DNA from: Bacillus sp. FJAT-27251 | GTDB lineage: Bacteria; Bacillota; Bacilli; Bacillales; Cytobacillaceae | Direction of reading: 5' to 3' | Assembly: GCF_001273925.1 (NCBI RefSeq) | Contig: NZ_LIGG01000001.1 | Location: 707,278 to 741,293, forward strand | DNA: 34,016 nt | In this document: positions 6,580 through 14,603 of the stretch, piece by piece | How positions within the stretch are numbered: position 1 is the first letter of the stretch | Layout of the letters: each line of letters opens with the position of its first letter | The notes under the pieces: generated by a model | Database searches by the model: none | Told to the model about the DNA's origin: nothing | Seen by the model: only the letters and a program-made list of their open reading frames with translations | Translations under genes and position numbers: made by a program

Positions 6580-7560
6580 TCACTTTTTTACTAACGGCTC
6601 CCACCACCACATATTAGCCGAATACCACTGGATGGTTTGCTTAAGTCCTGTTTCGAAATTGTACTCCTGTTTCCAGCCCAATCCCTCCAGTCTGGAAGCG
6701 TCAATCGCGTAGCGCCGGTCATGGCCTGGCCGGTCGGACACGAACTCAATCAGTTCCTCCGATTTACCAAGAGACTGAATAATCGACTTCACCACTTCAA
6801 GATTCGTCCGTTCATGATGTCCGCCGACATTGTAGACTTCCCCGATGATACCCTTATGCAACACAAGGTCGATCGCTGCACAATGGTCACGCACATGAAG
6901 CCAGTCCCGCACATTCCTGCCATCCCCGTAGACCGGCACCTTTTCCCCGTTCATTGCCTTTGTGATGGCCAAGGGAATCAGCTTTTCCGGAAACTGAAAG
7001 GGTCCGTAATTGTTGGAGCAGCGGAGGATGTTCACCGGGAGTCCATACGTCTCATGATAAGCGCGCGCCATCAGGTCGGCCGATGCCTTGCTGGCACTGT
7101 AAGGGCTATTGGGCTTCAGCGGCGACTCTTCGGTGAAAAATGTTTCCGGGTCAAAATCCAGGTCCCCGTACACTTCATCCGTCGAAACCTGCACAAACTT
7201 AGCAACGCCAATTTTCAATGCAGCATCCAGCAAAACCTGCGTACCCAATACATTCGTTCGTACAAAAACACCCGGATCCACAATGGAGCGGTCCACATGG
7301 CTCTCGGCAGCAAAGTGGATAACATAATCAAACTCTTCCTTCTCAAATAGAGAAAGCATCATGGTGCGATCGCCGATTTCGCCCTGGATGAAATGATAGC
7401 GTGTGTTTCCCTCCAGCCCTCGATGCTTCGCCAAGTCTCCCGCATAGGTCAAGGCATCCAGGTTATAAATTTCATAATCCGGATACCTTTCCATCATATA
7501 ATGAATGAAATTCCCGCCGATAAAACCGGCACCGCCTGTGACAAGAAGCTTCTTTTTCAA
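6580..7560 (-). CDS. rfbB: dTDP-glucose 4,6-dehydratase
   Basis: An extended short-chain dehydrogenase that converts dTDP-glucose to dTDP-4-keto-6-deoxyglucose. From the TTG at 7560 (326 residues) the NAD motif GGAGFIGG is near residue 9, catalytic T127-D128-E129 lie in VSTDEVYG, and Y154 and K158 in YSASK. NNYGPFQFPEKLIPL and GRNVRDWLHVRDH are family signatures. The longest frame starts at a TTG at 7578, but GAGGTG lies six bases before the TTG at 7560 and the likely promoter (7581-7586) would start transcription near 7574. No rfbA, rfbC or rfbD is adjacent, so this copy is an orphan, either redundant or serving a distant sugar pathway. Confidence 0.9.
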   Translation of the reverse strand: MKKKLLVTGGAGFIGGNFIHYMMERYPDYEIYNLDALTYAGDLAKHRGLEGNTRYHFIQGEIGDRTMMLSLFEKEEFDYVIHFAAESHVDRSIVDPGVFVRTNVLGTQVLLDAALKIGVAKFVQVSTDEVYGDLDFDPETFFTEESPLKPNSPYSASKASADLMARAYHETYGLPVNILRCSNNYGPFQFPEKLIPLAITKAMNGEKVPVYGDGRNVRDWLHVRDHCAAIDLVLHKGIIGEVYNVGGHHERTNLEVVKSIIQSLGKSEELIEFVSDRPGHDRRYAIDASRLEGLGWKQEYNFETGLKQTIQWYSANMWWWEPLVKK

Positions 7561-7580
7561 ACGACTCACCTCTGCCAATA

Positions 7581-7589
7581 ACTATACCA
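7581..7589 (-). promoter_or_regulatory. Possible extended -10 of rfbB
   Basis: Minus-strand TGGTATAGT fits an extended -10 (TGnTATAAT, one mismatch). No convincing -35 is present, as expected for this promoter type. It lies between composite repeat copy B and the gene, and supports the TTG start at 7560. Confidence 0.4.
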
Positions 7590-7596
7590 CGAAGCA

Positions 7597-7931
7597 GGGG
7601 ACGGTTCCGCTGCCTCACTTTCAGTAAGCAAATAGATTACGAGAACCGTTCCCATGCTTCATTACTGCGCTTATGAAAATAAACGGAAAAATTCCGTTTA
7701 AACGGGGAAATACCTATATTTCCCGTAATTTAAGGGGAGTTTTTCCGTCTATATTCATCAATTCCGTGGATTTAGCCCTAAAAAAAGCAGTTAATCGGAA
7801 AATATCCGCCTATTTCCGCTATTTAGACCCCTGTTAAATGCCTTAACCGGAATTTCTCCGCTTATGTAGAGCATGGGGACGATTCTGCCGCCTCACCATC
7901 AATGGCCGAATAGATCGCCAGAACCGTCCCC
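7597..7931. repeat. Composite repeat, copy B
   Basis: Same architecture as copy A: a left hairpin opening GGGGACGGTTCCGCTGCC, a core with inverted CGGAAAAATTCCG and CCGGAATTTCTCCG ends (about 7671-7866), and a right hairpin (GGGGACGATTCTG to CAGAACCGTCCCC). It fills the DNA upstream of rfbB. No gene was found in 7587-8333. Confidence 0.85.
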
Positions 7932-7935
7932 TTGC

Positions 7936-8083
7936 TTCACCATGATTCACCATCCTTTGACAGCAATCCAGGCCTTGCCCAACACGCGAAAACTTTAAGG
8001 ATTCACGTTTTTAAAATTAACTTCAATCCCACTCTTCACCAAGGTTGATCTATCAAGGCGACTTTAATCAAACGTTTGATTAG
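7936..8083. repeat. Second dispersed element, copy 1
   Basis: This stretch is related to 20902-21053. Both begin CACCA(T/A)GATTC, share CTTTGAC(A/G)GCAAT, and end in a nearly identical 43-base block around TATCAAGGCGACTT that runs into the palindrome at 8065. Both follow a GGGGACGG-type repeat end. No reading frame spans the element. Confidence 0.7.
8065..8082. promoter_or_regulatory. 18-bp perfect palindrome
   Basis: TAATCAAACGTTTGATTA reads the same on both strands and looks like a dimeric-repressor operator (TetR-like symmetry). A shorter symmetric motif, TTGATCTATCAA, sits just to the left. Neither faces an obvious gene start, because both neighbouring genes read leftwards, so they may be relics. 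Confidence 0.5.
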
Positions 8084-8269
8084 TATGGCATAATGATGCT
8101 TTTTTCGCTGCTTTCCATTTTTCGACACGTTCTATCAAAAATGATACGCATATGCGTTCCACTTGGTTATTCTAAAGACACCATATGGTCCAACCCGGAA
8201 CCCATCTTCAGAACCTGCAGCCAACAAAGAAACACTATCATCCTATGCATCAGGCTCCGAAATAAAAGA

Positions 8270-8299
8270 GAAAAAGCCCCCTCCATACCTTTGGAGGAA
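8270..8299 (-). terminator. Terminator of the serine hydrolase gene
   Basis: On the minus strand CCTCCA (8297-8292), a 6-base loop, TGGAGG (8285-8280), then GGGCTTTTTCTC. It lies about 35 bp beyond the stop at 8334. Confidence 0.65.
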
Positions 8300-8333
8300 G
8301 CCTTCCCATTTATCCGAAGTAGCAGAACCGCCC

Positions 8334-9923
8334 CTACTTCTCTATGGAGTCATAAACGATGTCACTGATTTCCTTACTTAATGGACCTGTGCTGCGGTAA
8401 GAACCGCTAGGAGTGGTTCCCATGTTTTGTTTGTTGGTTAAGATAATGATTTGCAATTGATGTTCTGGATCAAAGATGATTTGGGTTCCAGTGAATCCTG
8501 TATGTCCAAAGGCAGATGGACTCTTTTTATTCCCCATATACCAGGTTGTGTTGAGTTCCCATCCATACCCATGGGTATATCTTTGCGGACTCGTAAACTC
8601 TTTCACAACGGTGCTGTCATATATTCTGTCCAACCCGTATCCACCGCCATTGAGCATGGTTTGGCCCAGGACAGACAGATCTCTGGCTGTAGAAAACAGA
8701 CCAGCATGGCCGGCAATTCCCCCGTTCGCGTAGTAACTATTCCCATCGTTCACTTCGCCAATAAGCGTATAATCTCTCCAGCCATCAAATGCATCGAGAT
8801 TAACGTCCACATTATATCCAAAGTTAGGGTCATGAACCATTTTATGCTCGTATGGGTTTCCCCATGAGGTAGCAGCCATTCTATTCTTCAGGTGAGCTGA
8901 CGGGACAAATTGAGTATCTCCCATATTCAAAGTTTCATAGATTTGCTCATCAAGGTAGTCATTGAGTTTCATCCCAGTCACTTCTTCAATCACAAAACCT
9001 AGCATCATAAAACTAAAGTCACTGTACTTGCGGCTTGTTCCAGTTTCATATTCCAAAGGTAAATCGTTGATGTACTCCAAGACACCCTTCGAATTGTCTG
9101 TAAAATAATAAGTAGGTGTCCAAGGTGTCAAACCAGATGTATGGGTTAATAAATCCTCGATTGTTACAGATTCTTTGCCGTTGTTAGCAAATTCAGGAAT
9201 GATATCGGAAACCTTGTCGGTAACACGGAGCTTCCCTTCACTGACCAGCTTCATAATCCCTTGAGTGGTCGCCATTACCTTTGTTACCGAAGCTAAGTCA
9301 AAGATTGTGTTTGTCTCCATGGCTACTGGTCTATCAAGCAAGTTGCCCATATCATATTTCTGGGCAAACCCATAGCTCGACTCCTTTACAACGACACCAT
9401 CCTTGGCAACCAAAACAACTGCACCCGGGATGACTCCATTATCCATGGCTTGCTCCACGACCTGGTCGATATCTTCCAGCCTTTCCGATGACAGACCGAC
9501 TTCATCTGCTTTTCCATCTTTCAAGGTTAAATATGGGATGACCACTGCGGGGCTTTGCGCATTGTTTTTTTGTTCCACTTTAATCTCATTCAGCCCCTGG
9601 TTAACATGGGTGCCAACATTTATTTCGACAACATCGGATTTCCTTAACTGCTCAGGCCTAATAATCACTTCTTCCCCATTAATCTGTATCTCAAGATTGT
9701 TTTTAATGGTTTTTCCTCTGCTTTTTAAAACCAATTCCCCTTGATTTTCATGCCCATAAAAGTGTCCGGTAAATGTGTCACCCTTGCCCTCCAATTCGAT
9801 TTCAACCTGCCCGCTCAGCTCAGGAACATCTCCCGTATTCGCTTGAGCCATCGTACCAGAAGCAAATAAAGGAACCACTGCCAAACAAAGCACAGCAAGA
9901 ATCATGAAGCTTTTTCTGAACAA
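8334..9923 (-). CDS. Secreted serine hydrolase, class C beta-lactamase/PBP-like
   Basis: Numbered from a TTG start at 9923 (529 residues). MFRKSFMILAVLCLAVVPLFA is a signal peptide, with likely cleavage near AQA. Residues about 35-135 form a strand-rich N-terminal region; about 140-520 are the beta-lactamase fold with S212-x-x-K215 (SVTK), Y300 (YSDF) and HTG at 474-476. YSDF in place of YxN, and HTG in place of KTG, are typical of esterase- or DD-peptidase-like members related to Bacillus YbbE rather than drug-hydrolysing enzymes. The frame opens at 9971, but GGAGGAG five bases before the TTG decides the start. It has its own terminator. A role in cell-wall peptide turnover is plausible but not shown. 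Confidence 0.85.
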   Translation of the reverse strand: MFRKSFMILAVLCLAVVPLFASGTMAQANTGDVPELSGQVEIELEGKGDTFTGHFYGHENQGELVLKSRGKTIKNNLEIQINGEEVIIRPEQLRKSDVVEINVGTHVNQGLNEIKVEQKNNAQSPAVVIPYLTLKDGKADEVGLSSERLEDIDQVVEQAMDNGVIPGAVVLVAKDGVVVKESSYGFAQKYDMGNLLDRPVAMETNTIFDLASVTKVMATTQGIMKLVSEGKLRVTDKVSDIIPEFANNGKESVTIEDLLTHTSGLTPWTPTYYFTDNSKGVLEYINDLPLEYETGTSRKYSDFSFMMLGFVIEEVTGMKLNDYLDEQIYETLNMGDTQFVPSAHLKNRMAATSWGNPYEHKMVHDPNFGYNVDVNLDAFDGWRDYTLIGEVNDGNSYYANGGIAGHAGLFSTARDLSVLGQTMLNGGGYGLDRIYDSTVVKEFTSPQRYTHGYGWELNTTWYMGNKKSPSAFGHTGFTGTQIIFDPEHQLQIIILTNKQNMGTTPSGSYRSTGPLSKEISDIVYDSIEK

Positions 9924-9951
9924 GTAATCTCCTCCTAAAATAGTTTTAGTA

Positions 9952-10084
9952 CTCATCTTCCTTCCAGGCATGCAGCTGCTTTCCTTGCAATAAACTTGTT
10001 CTACTACTCATCTCCATTCAGCATGCAGCCGCTTTCCTTGCAATATACTAGTTCTTCTATCCAGCATGCCGCTGCTTCCCTTAC
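9952..10084. repeat. Imperfect ~54-bp tandem repeat, 2.5 units
   Basis: Units at 9952-10006, 10007-10059 and a shorter 10060-10084 share AGCATGCAGC, GCTTTCCTTGCAATA and a GTTCT(A/T)CTA end. They separate the last yhf gene from the serine hydrolase. On the minus strand two tiny related frames run through them: 10067-10008 (MLDRRTSILQGKRLHAEWR) and 10011-9946 (MSSRTSLLQGKQLHAW, then KEDEY). Their stop and start overlap as ATGA. Confidence 0.6.
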
Positions 10085-10096
10085 GAAATTAATTTT

Positions 10097-11290
10097 TTAC
10101 TTCAAGATATCCTCTAAAAAGCTTTCGCCGTATTCCGGCAAGGGGATTCCCATATATTGGGCGAGCGTGGCAGATAGGTCTGCCATCGTGGCCCGGGTTC
10201 CTATCGATACTGGGGCCACTTTTTGGCCAACGACCAATACTGGGGTCTGTTCACGGGTGTGATTGGAATGCCCAATGGTCGGGTCGTTCCCATGATCGGC
10301 CGTTATAATCAGAAGGTCCTCTTCGGCCATTTCGCTGATAAAAGAGGCAATGAATTGATCAGCGGTTTCAAGGACTTCCTTATACCAGCGGCAATCTTCC
10401 TTATGGCCAGCCAAGTCCGTTTCCTGGACATTCACCAGGAAAATAGAGTCTTCTTTGCTGGCATGATACACTTTTCTGTAGGCTTCCAGCACTTCGCTTG
10501 TATTGACCACTGGATCCTTATAGCCGCTTGCCTGGATGACATCTGCGGTCTTCCCGATTCGATAGACAGGGAGGCCATGCATCTCTGCCATATAAGCAAA
10601 TTGCCTTTCAAAATCGACTCCATATCCTAAATGAAGAACCTGATAGCCTTCTCCATAAACATTGGCCTTTGGGCTATCCACACCCCATTGACCTGTGTGT
10701 TTTTCTTTTACCGCGGATAAAATCATATCTAAATTCGTCTTTTCGGCATTGCCATAAATAATCACCCTGCTGGTATCCACACAGCTTCTGACAACCTTTC
10801 CTATTTGGACCACATCTTCAAATGGAAGACGGGTGAAATCCCCGACAACATTGATGATGTTTCCTGCTCCTGATTCCAGGTTATCTCCAATGACCACAGC
10901 CTGATTCACCAGCAGGACGGGAGAGTTTGGCACGGGATACGCAACTTCATACCCTGCCTTTTCCAGCTCCTGCTTCACCGTTGGCCCCACATCTATCATC
11001 AGCCTTTTATTTGGCACATGTGGCTTGCTTCCCATCAATTCCTGATGGCCCATATACGTATCTGCACCCGCATGGGCCAGGTTGCTTTTACCATAGGCAG
11101 CAGCAGGAGCCCCAATCTGGTCGGCAAGCTGGTTCAATCCTAGGTTATACAGCGTTGGAATGTGCAGGTCGACTTCTTCTCTCAAATGCTTGTACGTATT
11201 GGCACCCACATCCTCCGGCTTTACCGAAATGCAATCATCCATCGCGCCGATTCCAAATCCATCTAAAATGAGCAAGGTCACCTTTTTCAC
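10097..11290 (-). CDS. yhfW: YhfW, phosphopentomutase-like metalloenzyme
   Basis: A 397-residue member of the alkaline phosphatase/phosphopentomutase superfamily. Metal ligands are visible as D10 (LILDGFGIG), D291 and H295 (ETDLAGH), D331-H332 (TADHGND) and H343 (SNHTREQTP). T78 in ADTYMGHQE corresponds to the phosphothreonine of DeoB (DTTTGHWE), with Q replacing W. It would move a phosphate on a sugar or sugar-like substrate. It is the last gene of the yhf operon, 2 bp after yhfX, so it is very unlikely to be the nucleoside-salvage DeoB. The start is GTG, preceded by GAAGGGGG. The substrate is unknown. Confidence 0.85.
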   Translation of the reverse strand: MKKVTLLILDGFGIGAMDDCISVKPEDVGANTYKHLREEVDLHIPTLYNLGLNQLADQIGAPAAAYGKSNLAHAGADTYMGHQELMGSKPHVPNKRLMIDVGPTVKQELEKAGYEVAYPVPNSPVLLVNQAVVIGDNLESGAGNIINVVGDFTRLPFEDVVQIGKVVRSCVDTSRVIIYGNAEKTNLDMILSAVKEKHTGQWGVDSPKANVYGEGYQVLHLGYGVDFERQFAYMAEMHGLPVYRIGKTADVIQASGYKDPVVNTSEVLEAYRKVYHASKEDSIFLVNVQETDLAGHKEDCRWYKEVLETADQFIASFISEMAEEDLLIITADHGNDPTIGHSNHTREQTPVLVVGQKVAPVSIGTRATMADLSATLAQYMGIPLPEYGESFLEDILK

Positions 11291-11292
11291 CC

Positions 11293-12456
11293 TTATAACC
11301 CCCTTCTTTGCAAATAAGCGAGGTCAGGAGTTTTCTGGTTTACGTTTCTTACAAAAGCAACATGTGCCCGCGTCACGAAAATTTGGGTGCGGAAAGCGTA
11401 AATGACTGTATCTCCCACCTGCATGTTTTCATCCCTCTGAAGGGCTCCATAATAATCAATGTTGGTACTCGATTGTAAGTCCACCTTGGCACGCTGCTGG
11501 AGAATCGCCTTTTCATTCGCCCCAAACAACGCATTTTCCATTCCTGAACGGTGGTAGAAGCCGCCGGCGATCGTATAGGCATGCGATGAATCCATATGCG
11601 AGATTTCCGAAACGTAAGCAATGCTCGGAATCTCTGGCAGTTCTTCTTTGTACGCATGCAGAGGAGTGGTCCCGGTAAGGGCATGCCCCGGCTCGCCATG
11701 AGTCACTCCTTCTTTAGCCAGCAATGGCATCGTATGGCAGCTTGTGGCACTTGGCGCATTAACATGGGACACCCTTATTCCTTGCCTTTCCAATATTTCT
11801 TTGGCATGACGGAGTGACTCCATATTGGGAGTAAAATTATAATCATTTTTTTCCTCATTAAGCTGTAAAACGGGGAAACTGGTTACGCCAATGATTGATA
11901 TTCCTTTCAATCTTTCCAGCCGCCCTAGTTCTTCTGCTAATTCATCGACTTGAAAGCCGCCGAACTGTCCTGGGAAAATACTATCTTCTGGCCTGATTAC
12001 ACGTAAAATCACATCCTGGACTTTCCCCATCTTCATGGCCGCATCTGATAATTGCACGGCACGCTCATAGGAAAAGAGGGTAACCACTTCCGGGTTCAGC
12101 TTTGATACGACATATTCCCATTGCGACTTGCTGGGCTGGACAATATGGCCAATGTTTCCAATGTGGCATCCGTGTTTTTTCAACCCTATGGCTTCATCAA
12201 TATCCACGGCCACGGCTTTGCCGATTCCCTGGCCCTCAATGATTTTGCCGATGAAGCCGCTTCTGCCAATCTGTTTGGTCATATAATAAAGCTGCAGCCC
12301 ATTTTCGCTCGCTGCTTCGCTTAACACTTTCGCATTATGCTCAAGGGAGTCAAGATCGATGACATAGGTATTGGCTGGTATTGTTCCTTCCTGATGAAGA
12401 ATGGCGGCTGCACGAATCAGCCCCTCATTCCGCTTTGCTAGCATATCTAAAAACAT
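11293..12456 (-). CDS. yhfX: YhfX, alanine racemase-like PLP enzyme
   Basis: A fold-type III PLP protein of 387 residues. TYVIDLDSLEHNAKVL is the entry to the barrel, and K61 in LYYMTKQIGR is the expected Schiff-base lysine. Later motifs include HVNAPSATSCHTMPLLAKEGVTHGEPG and SHAYTIAGGFYHRSG. It aligns in style with E. coli YhfX rather than with Alr, and lacks the usual Alr C-terminal tyrosine context. Racemisation or decarboxylation of an amino compound is the likely chemistry. AAGGGG sits 8 bases before the ATG, and one base separates it from yhfS. The function of the family is not established as far as I know. Confidence 0.85.
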   Translation of the reverse strand: MFLDMLAKRNEGLIRAAAILHQEGTIPANTYVIDLDSLEHNAKVLSEAASENGLQLYYMTKQIGRSGFIGKIIEGQGIGKAVAVDIDEAIGLKKHGCHIGNIGHIVQPSKSQWEYVVSKLNPEVVTLFSYERAVQLSDAAMKMGKVQDVILRVIRPEDSIFPGQFGGFQVDELAEELGRLERLKGISIIGVTSFPVLQLNEEKNDYNFTPNMESLRHAKEILERQGIRVSHVNAPSATSCHTMPLLAKEGVTHGEPGHALTGTTPLHAYKEELPEIPSIAYVSEISHMDSSHAYTIAGGFYHRSGMENALFGANEKAILQQRAKVDLQSSTNIDYYGALQRDENMQVGDTVIYAFRTQIFVTRAHVAFVRNVNQKTPDLAYLQRRGL

Positions 12457-12457
12457 A

Positions 12458-13573
12458 TCAACAACCCCTTGCCAGCTCAGCTAAAGCACGATTCAGAATA
12501 CGGATAACCGTACTTGCCGAAGATTTCATCGGGTTGATCCGAAGGCCATAATCTCTTAATTCCGGCTGGTTCTCAAGAAAGGTCCCGGAAACGCGGTAAA
12601 CCATTGGAAGCAGTTCAAATTTGGATTCTGCGCCTACCGGATAGGTTGAGGCCCCATACTTTCCGGCCAATGCAATCACTTCCTGTGCAATCGGCTCCTC
12701 TAACTCGACAATGACATTTTTCGATTGGGAGTTGGTGATATACACTTCCTTCAGGCCTTTCACTTCCCCTTTGTTCAATCGGTGACATAATTCTTCGACC
12801 TGTTCGTTTTGCAGAGCCAGCATAACCGGTGCCATTGCGAGTGCTCTCAATAGTTCATGGGCTTCGTAGCCCTGGACCTGGCCGCCGCCTGAATAATTCA
12901 TAGCGTGGATTTTTTCAATCTGTTCTTCCTTGCCCAAAACGATTCCTATTCCTGCTGGACCCAAAAGCTTGAAGCCAGAGAAGGAAGAAAAGTCAGCGCT
13001 GTACTGGACGCCTATTCCTCTCATTTTCATCGCACAGTAATTGTCATCGACGACAATAGGCAAATCAGGCCGGCATTCCTTTACAAGAAGGATAATCTCT
13101 TCCAGGTTATACGTATCTGTTGGCTGCTGCCGGGCATGCTGAATATAGAAAACTTTAGAGGCAGTATCCTCTTTAAGTACTTTAATAAGAGCTGCTTTAT
13201 CATTAAAATCAACACTCTGCTGATTCAATCCCATCATTCGGAACGTTTCCTTGGTGGTCATGTAGACAGGTGCTGTATGAACGATCAGCGTGTCTCCTGG
13301 CTCCACGAGCATACTGAGCAGGACACGGATTGCCCCTGTGCCGCTCCCCCGGACCAAGGCACAGGCTTCGGCATCGAAGGTTTTGCTCAGGACCTTTTCC
13401 ACCTTTGCCGTCGTCAGCGGTCTTTTATATTCCGGGTGCAGCCCCACATCGCCCACTTGGAAAAATTCATTGTTGGGAAACTCCTGGGAGATTTCATCCA
13501 ATAACTCATACTGCAGAGCCTTTGCTTCATCTAGTGTCATGTTTTTTAATACAGATTGTTCATACTTTGCCAT
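12458..13573 (-). CDS. yhfS: YhfS, fold-type I PLP aminotransferase-like enzyme
   Basis: This protein has 371 residues. D176-D177 in IVVDDNYC and K202 in FSGFKLLGPAGIG mark the PLP site, and VRGSGTGAIRVLL is the phosphate-binding loop region. The family is related to cystathionine/methionine lyases and SelA, so transamination, beta/gamma-elimination or aldol cleavage are all possible. It starts 3 bp after php, with AAGAAGGG inside the php end, which suggests coupled translation. In E. coli the equivalent gene is at the other end of the yhf operon. No substrate can be deduced from the sequence. Confidence 0.85.
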   Translation of the reverse strand: MAKYEQSVLKNMTLDEAKALQYELLDEISQEFPNNEFFQVGDVGLHPEYKRPLTTAKVEKVLSKTFDAEACALVRGSGTGAIRVLLSMLVEPGDTLIVHTAPVYMTTKETFRMMGLNQQSVDFNDKAALIKVLKEDTASKVFYIQHARQQPTDTYNLEEIILLVKECRPDLPIVVDDNYCAMKMRGIGVQYSADFSSFSGFKLLGPAGIGIVLGKEEQIEKIHAMNYSGGGQVQGYEAHELLRALAMAPVMLALQNEQVEELCHRLNKGEVKGLKEVYITNSQSKNVIVELEEPIAQEVIALAGKYGASTYPVGAESKFELLPMVYRVSGTFLENQPELRDYGLRINPMKSSASTVIRILNRALAELARGC

Positions 13574-13576
13574 GAG

Positions 13577-14497
13577 TTACCCTTCTTTCCTAATGCTGAA
13601 TGCCTTTTGCGGGTTCTTCACCAGCAGCTTTTCAATCACTTCCTCACCAACCGACCTGCTCCGCAGCGCGGGAATGAACTTCCTTAAAACGACGTCATAG
13701 CCTTGGCCGCCAGCAGCGAGGAGGTGGGATTTTCTCGTTAAGTCGCTTGAGAGTAAAAGCTGGTCCTCATATCCCTGCTCTAAAAAATGAAGCAGGGAAT
13801 TCAACCGTTCCTCGTCCGAGCGGTAATTTTCCTTCCCAATCGTATCAAGTGCTACGTAGGCTCCGGCTTCCAACACCTGTAAAACATGGTCATCAACGAC
13901 ATTCAAGTCCTGATGCCCAATAATCACTTGGCTTAGCGGCAGCCCTTCAGATTGGAACAATTCAATTTGCTCTAAAGCAAGGGTTCCAAGCGTCGTATGA
14001 GTTGATAAAGGAAGCATGGTGGCTTTTGCAGCGGCGATGGCTCCATGGAATAATTCCGTCTCTATAGGCTTGAACTCATTCAGGCTGCTTCCAATCTCGC
14101 CTATCACCCCTGGTTTAATCGGGGTTCCGTCTATCCCATTCTCGATTTCATCGATCACCCATTCTGCAAAACCATCCCGATTCCATGTTTTCTTCTCTTC
14201 TGGAATAAATGGATCTTTGTAGCAGCCTGTGCTTGCCACAATATGCAGGTTTAACTTTTCACTTATTTCAAGAAGCTTTTCAACGTCACGTCCCATGCCG
14301 GAGTTCGTCATTTCAATCACCGATTTCCCGCCGTAATCAATGAAACTTTCCAAATCCTCCATCACAAGGTTCACATCATCAAGGGCTGCGTCTTTATCAT
14401 TCTTGATTCCGCTTAAATCAATATAAAGATGTTCATGACAGGCACAAACCCCTAATTCCTCAGCATGAATTTTTCCTCTAACCGTCTGGATGTACAT
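13577..14497 (-). CDS. php: PHP, phosphotriesterase homology protein
   Basis: An amidohydrolase-superfamily TIM barrel with a binuclear metal centre. From the ATG at 14497 (306 residues) the ligands are H21 and H23 (CHEHLYID), E134 (VIGEIGSS, in place of the carboxylated lysine of true phosphotriesterase), H167 (STHTTLG), H195 (IIGHQDL) and D252 (SSDLTRK). This spacing matches the E. coli PHP set as I remember it, shifted by nine. Relatives act as lactonases or hydrolases of phosphorylated sugar lactones; the substrate of PHP itself is not settled to my knowledge. The frame opens at a GTG at 14506, but GGAG lies eight bases before the ATG at 14497. Confidence 0.88.
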   Translation of the reverse strand: MYIQTVRGKIHAEELGVCACHEHLYIDLSGIKNDKDAALDDVNLVMEDLESFIDYGGKSVIEMTNSGMGRDVEKLLEISEKLNLHIVASTGCYKDPFIPEEKKTWNRDGFAEWVIDEIENGIDGTPIKPGVIGEIGSSLNEFKPIETELFHGAIAAAKATMLPLSTHTTLGTLALEQIELFQSEGLPLSQVIIGHQDLNVVDDHVLQVLEAGAYVALDTIGKENYRSDEERLNSLLHFLEQGYEDQLLLSSDLTRKSHLLAAGGQGYDVVLRKFIPALRSRSVGEEVIEKLLVKNPQKAFSIRKEG

Positions 14498-14533
14498 CCA
14501 TCCCACTCCTTTTGTGTATCAGCTAAAATGAAA

Positions 14534-14590
14534 GGGAAAAAGACCCGAGTCTATTCTAGAAATCAATTCAGAATGCCAGGGCTTTTTCCC
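14534..14590 (-). promoter_or_regulatory. Intra-operon hairpin between yhfT and php
   Basis: GGGAAAAAG (14534-14542) pairs with CTTTTTCCC (14582-14590), extended by ACCC/GGG. On the minus strand the second arm is GGGTCTTTTTCCC, so it may act as a weak terminator or RNA-processing site that lowers expression of php and the genes after it. This is the only large gap (about 100 bp) inside the yhf operon. Confidence 0.45.
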
Positions 14591-14603
14591 ATCAGGGGGT
14601 CAA

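Noticed and set aside
8093-8381. Plus-strand frames in the gap before the serine hydrolase
   Set aside because: Two overlapping frames of similar length, neither with a ribosome binding site nor with protein-like composition; one runs into the hydrolase 3' end.
8334-9923. Ninth member of the yhf operon
   Set aside because: A 173-bp gap with tandem repeats separates it from yhfW, it has its own terminator, and it has no counterpart in the E. coli cluster as I recall it.
10097-11290. Nucleoside-salvage phosphopentomutase (deoB)
   Set aside because: It is embedded in the yhf operon, lacks pnp, pdp or deoC neighbours, and has Q where DeoB has W in the phosphothreonine motif.
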